Below, piece by piece: positions 45,500 through 55,849 of a DNA stretch of 64,000 bases. The DNA comes from Pomphorhynchus laevis (taxonomy: Eukaryota > Acanthocephala > Palaeacanthocephala > Echinorhynchida > Pomphorhynchidae), in contig WNNJ02002234.1 of assembly GCA_012934845.2 (NCBI GenBank), forward strand, positions 1 to 64,000. Direction: 5' to 3'. Below the pieces are notes generated by a model. It was not told the origin of the DNA. It worked only from the letters and a program-made list of their open reading frames with translations, and did no database searches. Both the position numbers and the translations under genes were made by a program. How positions within the stretch are numbered: position 1 is the first letter of the stretch; every line of letters starts with the position of its first letter.

Positions 45500-47220
45500 T
45501 CAACGGCTAAGTCAAATTAATATCAATTAATCAATGAATTTAAGTTAATCGAGTTAATTAAAATAATTAAATAATACAAGTTTTCGTTAGATTATAATAA
45601 ATCAATGATATAATAAATCTATTGTAAGATAATTAAGATACTATTAAAATATTATTAAAATTTTTAAAATTTTAATAATTTTAAAAATTGAGTTTTGTTT
45701 AAAATTTTTACTTTATACAAATATAAATTTTATATAATCGTTTATAATTTTTTGTTATTTTTTTATTTATCATTATTTTATTATATACCTATGCATATAC
45801 AATGTCCAATGTACATATATATGTACATTGGCAAATTCATTTAGTTTGTCTGCGTTAGTTTACCAAAATTGATACTTAAAAAATTCTTATACTTTGTTAT
45901 GATACTTTATATAATTATTGTTTTATTTAACTTATTATTTAGTTAGCTGATTTGATTTACCCTGGGCTCAATTTTATCATGTTAGTTGACACTTACAAAA
46001 GACATAACGGCGCGCTGCTCGCATTAATCAGCAATAAAACTTAAGTTCGTTGTGAACTTTTACAGGTCTAGAAATCCGATTGCTGCATCTTAGCCTTTAC
46101 TAAATGAAGCAGTTTTGAGTATGCAAAACTGAGAAGTTTATAAACTTTTATAAGTTTTAAATGTTTTTTACATAAACTTTTACTTCAATCAATATAATAT
46201 CGTGTTGTATTTTATTAATCGTGAGTATTGATGGTTCTTTTATTTCATAATTCATTGAATTACCACATTTATATATTATATTATAAAAGTATTATATTAT
46301 ATTATACTATATTATATTTTTATAAATAAAAAAATTTCACTTTCTCCTGTTCAATCAATGAGAAATAATTTCTTAAAATTTAGAATTTTGTAAAATCGAA
46401 TATCAGCCATACATTTTATTGTAAGAGTTTGTAGAAACTCACAAAATTATTTAGCGATTCCACATAACGAATTTCCATTAAATAAACGTCATATTTTACT
46501 CCGTGTCAATAAATAATAAAATTCTTTTAAATTTTGAACATTTCCGCAATGTTTATAATCAGAGAGAAATTTTCGCATTGTCGAAAGCATTTATACCTTT
46601 ATAATAAAGATTTATCATCTGTCTATCAACAAATAAGCAAACGCGTTAAAAGACACAAAACAGTACGTTGAAATTGAGCTAAGTTCAAATATAGCAGATA
46701 TAACGAAACTACAGAACTAATTTATTAATATTCTCAATTATTTTTGTTACTAGTTAGTTAAATTGATAGTTGTATTTAATGACACCACAGGTATAATTTT
46801 ATAATGTCTAACCAAGGCTTAGTGACCATTTATATGAATTGAGTGTAGAGAATTTAAAATATCTGGAATGAATCATACATTTGCAGACCGGAATTAGCAA
46901 CAATTTTATGTCGAATTGAATCTCTAACTTCCTGTTCGAACATAAGTTTACACCTTAACTTTGTTACCGCCATGAATAATATGATCATATCAATATTAAT
47001 TTTCATATGATTAATATGATCATTAAGTTTATAATTTTAAGAAAGCATTTAAAATGACAGTTATTTTTGTTAGCAGTCCCTTGCTCACGATTTGTACCTA
47101 ACTACGTTGCTCATGCAAAATATTCTTACCAAGTTAGTGAGGAAATCCGTTGTGCAGACGATGGCAGCTATTGCGATCCCCTGCTAAATTATAGTTTTGT
47201 ATTAACAAATTATACAAATT
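45500..47220. other. AT-rich spacer with a PLE-A terminus scrap
   Basis: No gene seen. At 45936-45960 the sequence TTTAGTTAGCTGATTTGATT matches the 3' end of PLE-A and is all that remains of that copy. Confidence 0.5.
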
Positions 47221-47224
47221 ACTA

Positions 47225-47665
47225 TTATTCTGATTGAAGGAATCGGGAACTCAAACAGCATAAACTGACTCTATGCTGATTTGACTTTTGAGTCTCAATA
47301 GTAGGGGGATGCTGCACAACTGGATTGAAGTGCAGCACTTCTAGACAGCTCAATAAGTCCTTCTAGTACACATAATGTATTAGGATCTAACAGTTCCTAG
47401 TACATGTTCCTAGTGCATGGATGTATGTCCCTAGTACATGATCCTAGTACATGTTCCTAATACACGTTCCTAGTAAATGTACGTGATGAATACTCTCACA
47501 AGTGTTAGTTCTTAGTACATGGATGTGTACTAGAAGAACTGATTGATATGTCTAGGAGTGCTGCACTTCAATCCAGTTGTGCAGCAGCCCTCTACTGATG
47601 AGACTCAAAAGTCGAAACAGCATAGAGTCAGTTTATGCTGTTTGAGTCTTCCCGATTCTTTCAAT
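47225..47665. mobile_element. Foldback element with ~130-bp arms
   Basis: Left arm 47236-47370 and right arm 47527-47660 are complementary with few differences (shared: GAATCGGGAACTCAAACAGC, TGCTGCACAACTGGATTGAA, CAATAAGTCCTTCTAGTACA). The centre holds a 12-bp minisatellite. No ORF and no clear target duplication. A third arm in the same orientation as the right one lies at 47835-47990. Confidence 0.8.
47385..47535. repeat. Minisatellite TCCTAGTACATG inside the foldback
   Basis: About ten degenerate copies of a 12-14-bp unit close to TTCCTAGTACATG, some lengthened to GGATGTATG. It forms the loop of the foldback element. Confidence 0.75.
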
Positions 47666-47689
47666 TCAAATAAAAATTGGCGGTAGAAG

Positions 47690-47795
47690 TAATACATTTA
47701 TATCATTACCACCGGCAATGAAGGAGTTTTGTTTATCTGCGCTCGATAAGAGTGCTTTTAAATCCTACTTGTTAGGTCCTGGTGAGTAAATTATT
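47690..47795 (+). mobile_element. LINE RT C-terminal scrap
   Basis: One frame reads YISLPPAMKEFCLSALDKSA, then FKSYLLGPGE and a stop. LP-x-x-x-(R/K) followed by FK-x-x-L is the usual end of CR1/Jockey-type RTs. It lies between two arms of the foldback repeat. Confidence 0.4.
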
Positions 47796-47834
47796 CATTA
47801 TGAATACTCTCACCAGTGTTAATTCCTAGTACAT

Positions 47835-47990
47835 GAATGTGTCCTAGAAGGACTTATTGAGCTGTCCAGAGGTGCTGCATTTCAATCCAGTTGTGCAGCA
47901 GCCACCTACTAATGAGACTCAAAAGTCGAAACATCATAGAGTCAGTTTATGCTTTTTGAGTCTTCCCGATTCATTCAATCAGAATAGAAA
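47835..47990. repeat. Solitary third arm of the foldback element
   Basis: Repeats 47527-47660 in the same orientation with about 90% identity by eye (TCCAGTTGTGCAGCAGCC, AGACTCAAAAGTCGAAACA). 47991-48584 is AT-rich spacer. Confidence 0.8.
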
Positions 47991-48584
47991 AATTGAAGGA
48001 AAAGTAGGTTATCTGTTTCAAATTACTATTTTTATCTGACAAAATCTTCTTAATAGAAGTATTTCTTTTTATATTCAGTAAAATCATTCCTATGTATAGT
48101 GCTCGTTGAATATTTTGTCGGTTGACTGTTTTGATTCTCATATCCTAAAATAATCTTTTAATTAGATTAAATTACATGTAAACATCTGGTTACGTTCATC
48201 TAGCTGCAAGCCATGCTTCAATACAATCACCAAAAGAAATGAAATGAAACAAAATATCCAATCATACAATCAGTTTATTGGTATATCGTTGTTGTAAGTC
48301 ATACATTGTCACAGAATAGTGCAAACGTATTTCAGAGCTGTTCTAATCAGCTATTTCGAAAAACGTCCACAACCGAGGTTTACGGAATCTTTCAAGTGAT
48401 ATTTTCATTCCTTATCGATGAATATTAATATCATTCTTAAAATGTGGAATTTATTTATTCCACATAGTAAAATTGTAATAAATAAAAATTATACAATTTT
48501 TTATTCTTGAAAAATCTTTATTTAATCATCACCCAAAATATTTAAATAACGAAAACCTTAAAATTTCAAATAAATTATATGAAT

Positions 48585-49030
48585 CAAATCAGCTAACTGA
48601 GTTTACGTATTTAATATAATTATAAAATAAACAAAACATCATAATAATGCTAAATCAAAATTTAATAATTAAATAATAAAATTAATAATTGTTTTTAGAT
48701 TTTTATAATTAAAACAAGTTAAAATAAAAAATTGAAATTTAAAATAAAAGTCATTTTAATGAATTGAGTAATAAATAACAGACGTTGTATCAGAATAAGG
48801 ATTAGATGTAATCAGGAAGAACTGCAATGTAATCAGGTTTCGGCCCCTAACTTACTTTGTATCTTATTTTGTAACTTACTTTGTAAGATACAATATACTT
48901 AGTATCTTATTCTAATACAAAGTATATTATTTATTATCCATCTATAATAATTTTCCGCTAATGATTTAAAGTTTATTTTTAATATTATTGATTTTAATAT
49001 TATTGTTGATTTATATATTTTACTATTTTA
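48585..49030 (-). mobile_element. PLE-A fragment, inverted half of pair 4
   Basis: Minus strand: ORF end, a UTR with part of the pseudoknot block deleted, and the full 3' terminus (AATCAAATCAGCTAACTGAG on the plus strand at 48593-48612). It adjoins a plus-strand copy at 49031, with both pieces starting in the same region of the ORF end. Confidence 0.85.
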
Positions 49031-49600
49031 AACACAATAATATAAAGAATAAATTTAAACTCTTAAGTGGCAAATTTTTATGGATGGATAATAAATAATA
49101 TACTTTGTATTAGAATAAGATACTAGATAGTTATTTCAGAGGAAATACATCATTAGCATGTATTTGGTCCGCTGCTATGTTGGGTAGAGAAGTTAGGGGC
49201 CGAAACCTGATAGCATAGCAGTTTCTCCTGATGACCTCTAATACTTATTCTGATACAACATCTGTTATTTATTAGTCAATTCATAAAAATGACGTTTATT
49301 TTAAATTTCAATTTTTTATTTTAACTTGATTTAAATTAAAAAATATCTTATAACAATTATTTATTTTATTATTTAATTATTAAATTTTGATTTAGCATTA
49401 TTATGTTGTTTATTTTATAATTATATTGAATGCGTAGACTCAGTTATCAGACCGAGTAGACTCAGTTATCAGACTATGTCGGAAAACGATAATCAAATTT
49501 AATCAGAGGAAATACTTCATTAGCATGTATTTGGCCCCGCTGCTATGCTAGGTCGATGAATAAAAGCCGAAATATGATAACATATCACATTTTCTATGCA
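49031..49600 (+). mobile_element. PLE-A fragment, direct half of pair 4, plus a third scrap
   Basis: From the ORF end through a nearly intact pseudoknot (TTTGGTCCGCTGCTATG; one arm is shortened by 2 bases) to the terminus GCGTAGACTCAGTTATCAGA near 49430-49450. A further, diverged UTR scrap with its own pseudoknot block (GGCCCCGCTGCTATG near 49536) follows at 49490-49600. Confidence 0.8.
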
Positions 49601-49614
49601 CCTTAACCGTTTCT

Positions 49615-49710
49615 TGCTACTCTTAACATGCTGAATTAACTTTAAGGTTTGGAAATGTTCACATTGATGCCGTTTTGTTGTTACTTATAATTAAAATTAT
49701 ATTTAAAATT
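49615..49710 (+). repeat. PLE-B flanking direct repeat, copy 1
   Basis: Shares ATTAACTTTAAGGTT, TTTTGTTGTTAC and TATAATTAAAATTATA with 51064-51150 in the same orientation. The two flank the PLE-B coding fragment and probably are its pseudo-LTRs. Confidence 0.6.
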
Positions 49711-50034
49711 ATATCGTTGAGAATTGCTTTCGGGTCAAAGGGTTTATTTGATATTTCGACTGTACTTAGCAGTCCTTTTCAATCTAAAAATAGAAGAAAA
49801 ATATTACACAAAAAGAAAATTCCATTAAAAATAATGTAACTAAGTTATAGCCCCATCGGCAATAGCTGATTTCATTTTGGCAACCTTATCACGATGTTTA
49901 GCAAGTTTATAGTTTATATCTTTTTGTACGTCTTGTGGAGGGAATTTTAAAGACCAGTTAGATTTATTCCCATCCATTGTAGGAAAGATGGAAATGTACA
50001 ATGATTCCAAAACGAGCCTACGTCCTAACTGTTT

Positions 50035-50799
50035 TTATTTATCTAGAATATATGTGCTTTCAAAATCAATGTTATGGCCGGTCTCAATAACATGATTGAA
50101 TATTGCTGAAGATGTATCACTTTTCTTCAGGTTGTACTTATGTTGGTACGTTCTCTTTTTTAAACCTTGTTTAGTTTGTCCAACATAGGTCTTCTCACAA
50201 TCTGAACACGGAATGGTATAAATTACACATGGTGATGCTGCAACTGGTTTCCTTTTAAAAATGCCACTAAGTCTCGCACCAGTTTTGTAGTACACTTTTA
50301 TACTGTTCTTAAACTTTGAAGTTAACTTCGACAATCGTTTCTTTAAAGTATTATTGATGAACGTTGATTTAACGTGTTTCATATCTAGCTGTGCCGTCGA
50401 CGTTCTAGGCAACTGGCTTGCCCTTATCGCAATTGTAAAAGACCGTTTTATAGCCCATTCCGGATATTGACATTCCCTTAATATGCAATTTATTCTCCTA
50501 TACTCTCTGTGTTTGTATTCTCTGTTACTGCATACCGTCAGGGCTCTTCTGAACAAAGAGCTGACCGCTGAAATTTTGTATCCTTCCGGGATATATGTGG
50601 TCCAAGGAGTGAGCGTATGTGGGATATTCGGTTTTCTAAAAATGTCTGTTAAGATGATGTTATTACGTCTTAACACTTTAACATATAGGAAATTTATTAC
50701 ATTTTCCATGTCTTCACAATTAACTTTCCACTGAATTGCCTTGTCATGTTTGTTAAGTATTTCCTCTAGACCTATTATTTTTGGGTCTGTATCAAGCAC
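50035..50799 (-). mobile_element. PLE-B: Penelope-like element with GIY-YIG nuclease, C-terminal part
   Basis: One open frame of 254 residues. The first ~150 are the RT thumb and linker typical of Penelope (TDIFRKPNIPHTLTPWTTYI, SLFRRALTVCSNREYK, INCILRECQYPEWAIKR). The C-terminal ~75 are a GIY-YIG endonuclease: CVIYTIPCSDCEKTYVGQTK, with the family Cys pair (C-x2-C) in place, then LKKRTYQHKYNLKK and SSAIFNHVIETGHNIDF, ending within the domain. GIY-YIG activity would nick the target for reverse transcription. The RT palm is missing, so the copy is 5'-truncated. It is clearly a different family from PLE-A, which lacks this domain. Confidence 0.92.
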
Positions 50800-51063
50800 G
50801 GCGAAAAATTTAAAATTATAATATAATTTTTATTTAATTAAAATCAAAAAAAAATATTCACATTTTCAAACAAAACTGTGTTTTAATTGTATCGGTAGCT
50901 GTTAAATTAATAGCTGTTTCATTAATATTTGTTTCGAATGAATACTCTTTTGAAAATTGACAAACTGGAGTTAGGTCAATAGTTGACGAGATATTCCAGA
51001 ATTTCGGAAAATTCTGGTTCGTAGCAATTTGTGGATAATTAAACTGAACACTTGAACTTACTT

Positions 51064-51150
51064 TGCTACTCTTATAAGGCTGTATTAACTTTAAGGTTCA
51101 GAAATGTTTACGCTGATGCCTTTTTGTTGTTACCTATAATTAAAATTATA
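51064..51150 (+). repeat. PLE-B flanking direct repeat, copy 2
   Basis: Partner of 49615-49710. A second shared block, TTGAGAATTGCTTTCGGGTC, is at 49709-49735 and 51352-51378. Confidence 0.6.
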
Positions 51151-51389
51151 ATATAATTTTGATTTCATTAGAATCAAAAAATTTATTCACATTTTCAAGC
51201 AAAACTGTGTTTGAATTGTATCGGTAGCCGTTGAATCAGTAGCTGTTAACAGCTACTGATACAATTCCTGATGATAAATACAATTGTGTTTGAAAATTTG
51301 AATGAACCTTTTCGATTTTTATGAAATCAAAATTATATTATAACTTTAAATCGTTGAGAATTGCTTTCGGGTCAAAAGTAACTTTTTTA

Positions 51390-51540
51390 TTGCGAACCAT
51401 CCACGAGAATACAAAAAGAACTTGTTTGAAATTCTTAGCTGCTTATTATCACTACTTACAATTGAAAAGGACTGCTAAGTACAGTCGAAATATCAAATAA
51501 ATAAAGTTCTTTTTGTATTATCGGGGATGGTTCGCAATAA
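51390..51540. repeat. PLE-B terminal segment with inverted repeat
   Basis: ATTGCGAACCATCCACGAGA at 51395 and its complement near 51510-51537 enclose GGACTGCTAAGTACAGTCGA then AATATCAAATAAA, a 5-bp hairpin before GAAATATC. The latter block also occurs, inverted, at 49745-49785. Confidence 0.65.
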
Positions 51541-51699
51541 AAAATAACTTTAAATACAATTTTATTTTTTTAAGTTTTTTTTTACAATATAAAACAATTT
51601 AAATTAAATTCAATTATTATACAGGGTTACCCGCAAATGGGTCACATAAAGATATTATTAGTTTTCTGTAAGAATAGGCCGTCCTCTGCTTCTCACTAT

Positions 51700-54600
51700 G
51701 ATTCCTCTCATTCTCCGTCTGCCTGTTCTGCAAACTGATCATTATGATTTCGGAAAGAATCTGCCCTAGACAGTCCCACCTGCAACATCAAGTCTCTTAA
51801 CGTGTTTACGAGCTTGTGAACTCTCGATAGCGGTGAACGTAAACATTGGGATACATATTTTGCCAGCGTCACGCTAATTTTTGTTCTCAATTACGAAATG
51901 ATACTTGGATAACTTTTCTTCTGTTTCATACTGATTCTCGATGCTATAGCCTGTATTACTCTCTGCGCGGATCCACCAAACCCACCTGAGGAATCAAACG
52001 CGATCGGGCAGAAGGAACCCTGTTCAACCTCCAGGATGCGATCATCGTATTTAGCTATTTTTCTAAATTCATGGTAATCGAACGACGCGCCAGCAGTTTT
52101 CGACAAGTAGGATAAAGCCTTCTCATTAAACACGTATACGTTGAGAAACGTACGCTCTATCCTACCTCCAAAAAGTCCGTTGCAAACGATATCGGAACGC
52201 ACATCAGGCGCTCTGTCCGTTGTACTATTCTCGAATATTATTGCGCCAGACACATGTTGTAGTTGAGGCTCAATTGCCTCTCTATTACATACTTCTGTAA
52301 TCACATCCGCTAATAAATCTCTGAGATCATTATGCCGAGCTAGCAAAAGACCACCCCTCCTACACGAGAGAGCATGACCAATATCAAACTTTGCTCCACA
52401 ACAACATTGTTTTGCTATGTTTGTCGATATCCAACCATATCGGGACGCTACTGCATCACGAAACTTGGTGGTGGACAAGTTCAATCCAAATGCTGATATT
52501 AGTCGTGTTATCAACCAATTTAACGACCCCTTTATTGAGGCAAAATCCAGTATCCGTTGCAAACCCTCGTCTTTCTCAGTCAGCGACAATATGTTTTGCT
52601 TATTGATGTCGATCTTCTCTTTTTTATGCCGATTTGCTATGACACACTGTTCTTTGCTTCGTTCAGACGTGCTCACGGCATTGCCATATGGACTGTATAT
52701 TGCCAACTATGCATTATATTGCCGTTTTACTTTTGAGATGGAATTCATTATCCCCAACCCACCCATTCTGATGGGAATTGCAAATAACTATGAACTGTTC
52801 TCACTTTCTTCATGATCTAGCAATCTAGTCACCAGCTCGGTGTATATTTGGTCTCGTAAATCAGAAAACCAACTTGGATTGCACTCAGTCGTTCTCACTA
52901 AGAATATCCATCTACTTTGCAGTGCCTGTGTAAATACTGTGTACATCAAGTGTGCGTCCAATTCTGCCATTGTGCTCAGTTTTTCAATAATTCCGTACAG
53001 GCTAGTACATACCGTTTCACGTACTCTTTGTCTCCGATCTGGGCTCTCAAAATAGATACACCATCTGTATTTATGCGTACGTTCGGATTTGCGAATGCAC
53101 ATTGCAAAGCACTTTCATTTTTACTGTGGATCAGAAGTCTACATTTAGTTGGATTCAATATGTATTCGTATTGAGGACCTATGCTCGTTAGTGCATCCCA
53201 TACGTGCTTTAGCTCGTCGATACTACCCACCAAATTTGCATCGTCTGCGTACCATCGCTGTTATGTCTAGTATGCTTGATCCAATGCGTCTAATTAGAGG
53301 AATTGTCAATGTCGTAAATGCTGCCACGGCTAAAGGGTCACCTTGCGTGAACCCTTCAGTAGCTTTGAAATATCCTCCTTCATGTGTTATCGTTATTCCA
53401 TCCCCGTAGGTGTTTTTCAGTGTTCTTGCTAGAAATGAACAAACTTTACTAACGTTTGCTAATGCAAGCTGTCTACACACTTTATTGAACGCATTTTTCG
53501 CGTCAATACTCTGTATTGCACACTCCGGGTCTTTATGAAATCTTTCTGGTATAGGGTGAATAATATTCACTCAAAGTCATATTCAACGCCTGCGCGTTGA
53601 GCATCCCATAATTGTTCTGTTTTTGCTACTGTTTGTAATGGTTGATTGATGACACTGCCTATGACTTTGCCGATGACTCGACGCACAATCTCCGCTACAC
53701 TAATCGGCCTTATCCCAGGATATTTGTTGAGTGGTATCAAAAGACTCGCAACAAGTGCTTCCATAGTCTTGATAAATATGGTTCCGTAGCTATCCTGTGT
53801 GTTTGCTGTATAATACTTTCGGTTAGTCGGAGAGAATGATGTTTGAACAATGTATGCATTCTTTGGAACTCAAACGCTGTTACTCCGGATGGGCCAGCAC
53901 CACGTGTTTTCAATGCGGTTGTGATTATTTAATTCCCGTCAATCGATAAAAATTCAACGGCATGGTGTGACACGCAATCAATTATATGCTGCTTCAGCTT
54001 TGCTTCCTCAATTGCTTCACTTGCGTTGGGATACAGTTTCTTGCAAAATGCTCTCAACTGTTCGTCCTCAAATTTCCTGGTTTAGGGATAGAACTGCGTT
54101 TGTGCCTGGGCAATCATCCTTGAGCAGTCTAAGAGCCGCAGTAGTTTTTCCTTCTCGAACAAGTTTACAAAATTGCTTCTGCCAATTTGTTGATCATCTT
54201 GACTCTGACCTATCCCGTAGCGAGCGCGGAAGGAATCTTGCTTCGAAAAGAAGTTTCGTTAACATTCCAGACTTCCATAGATCAATGCGTATCTGTAATG
54301 TTTCTCGAAGTTCTCTGATCTTGCGTGTAGGTATATTCTGTAACATACATTGCAAGCCACTGTAACCTCCTTTAAAGCACTGCTCTTATTTGCAAGTCCA
54401 TATGAGACTACTCATATTTCGAAAAATAATGTCAATGAATTCATTGCTTGCTCCGCATATAGGTAGACGGAATGGATTTGGTCTCCAGAATATAATATCT
54501 TTAAATGCTTATTATATATTTACCGCTTCAGAATGTGCAGCTTCAATCATAATTTGAAACATTGGAACAGGAAAATTTATACTTGTAGGATTTTTTCGGT

Positions 54601-54790
54601 CAGCCTAATAGATAAATTTGTCTGTTCACTATGGTCGTCGGAAACGGCGGGTTTCTTATTTTCGCAGTTCTTCGCAGCGCAGTCTGTGCAATAATTTCCT
54701 GCTTTAGCACATCTGCATTTCGTCCGTTGCATCCGCAGCATCTTTGGGATTGCCGAGGCTTTCTTTTAGTCATTGAAAGTTCGAGCCGGG
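51700..54790 (-). mobile_element. CXC-RT-endonuclease element, nearly full length, decayed
   Basis: Minus strand from the ATG at 54773. CXC-like start (TKRKPRQSQRCCGCNGRNA, then after a frameshift CTDCAAKNCEN). A block like RPNPFRLPICGASNEFIDI (54400-54480) is shared with the 36-kb copy. TRGAGPSGV (near 53900). RT: LIPLNKYPGIRPISVAEIVR, SIDAKNAFNKVCRQLA, GFTQGDPLAVAAFTTLTIP; YADD is changed by a frameshift near 53235; YEYILNPTKCRLLIHSK. C-terminus 51891-52706: ASRYGWISTNIAKQCCCG, IGHALSCRRGGLLLARHNDL, APDVRSDIVCNGLFGG, NVYVFNEKAL, DYHEFRKIAKYDDRI, and to 51708 KISVTLAKYVSQCLR. About six or more frameshifts or stops. It shows the full length is about 3.1 kb. Confidence 0.85.
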
Positions 54791-55048
54791 ATGATTGTAT
54801 GTTATTTTATTGTATGTTATTTTATTTCTCAGAGATGACAATTTACTTTCAAATGATAAAATATACGCATATTTAAAATCAATGGAACGACTTAATCTCA
54901 CAAAATGCCGAGCAACATCATAATATGTAGTCTCCTTATGTCCATTATAATTATGTTGTTTAATACGCTTAATCAAACCGGTCAAGTTGGCTTTCATCAG
55001 TAGCTTGTACTCCAGTTGTGGGGAGTACAAACTACTGATAAGGGTCAA

Positions 55049-55345
55049 TTAGCTCGAAACGGTGACTTTGTCATTTGCGACAATTTCACTGTTGAATTTC
55101 TTTCGTGGTGCTGACGCCCTGATATCTAATAAATTTGTCCGTTCACTATGATCGTCGGAAATGGTGGGTTTCTGATTTTCACAGTTCTTCGCAACGCAGT
55201 CTGTGCAATGTTTTCCTGCTTTAGCATTTGCATCCCGGGCAAACTGCATTTTGTCCGTTGCATCTGCAGATCTTTGGAATCGCTTGGGCTTTCCTTTAGT
55301 CATTGAAAGTTCGAGCCGAGACGATTGTATGTTATTTGTTGTATG
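55049..55345 (-). mobile_element. Second copy of the element's 5' end
   Basis: Frame 55049-55303 starts MTKGKPKRFQRSADATDKMQ and continues KAGKHCTDCVAKNCENQK, equivalent to the CXC start at 54773. About 85% identical by eye to 54600-54800, including the 5' UTR with ATTGTATGTTAT repeats. So the 5' ends of two copies stand in tandem about 530 bp apart. Between them (54800-55048) a plus-strand-complement frame reads LMKANLTGLIKRIKQHNYNG and KHFVRLSRSIDFKYAYIL-like sequence, resembling a PLE nuclease tail, low confidence. Confidence 0.75.
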
Positions 55346-55849
55346 TTACTTTATTGTATGTTATGTTATCTCTCAAACTTTCTTATGTATGAAAGCGTAT
55401 GAATTGTCTGAAAGCGTCTGAACCGTCTAAAAGCCTCTGAATTGTTGTATGTTATGATCTCTCAAACGTTTTATGCGTAATATAATTTTAATTATAATTA
55501 TGATATTTATAGTTAAACAACATTTTTATTAATAACATTTTTATTAATATAAAAATGTTGTTTTTATTAGCGCGTATCTTTTTGTTGTAAACTTATTACA
55601 TGAAAACAATGAAATAATTAAATTTTATGGAATAGTCCTAAACCATGATTGTCAGAAATATCAAAGATGCTCATTGTCCCAAAAATTGAATGAAAAACAG
55701 CTGGACAATAAAATTTTTTTTAGCAAAATCAAAAATTACACAAAGTAAACATCTACTGATACATTCCTGAGCACAGTTGTGTTTGAATATTTAAATACAT
55801 TTTTTCTTTATCGTGTTCTCTTCAACTCTCTTCGATATTGAGTCATAAA
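55346..55849. other. Spacer with short TGTATGTTAT and GTCTGAA repeats
   Basis: The first ~110 bp are degenerate repeats belonging to the 5' UTR of the neighbouring element. The rest is AT-rich without a recognised feature. Confidence 0.4.
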
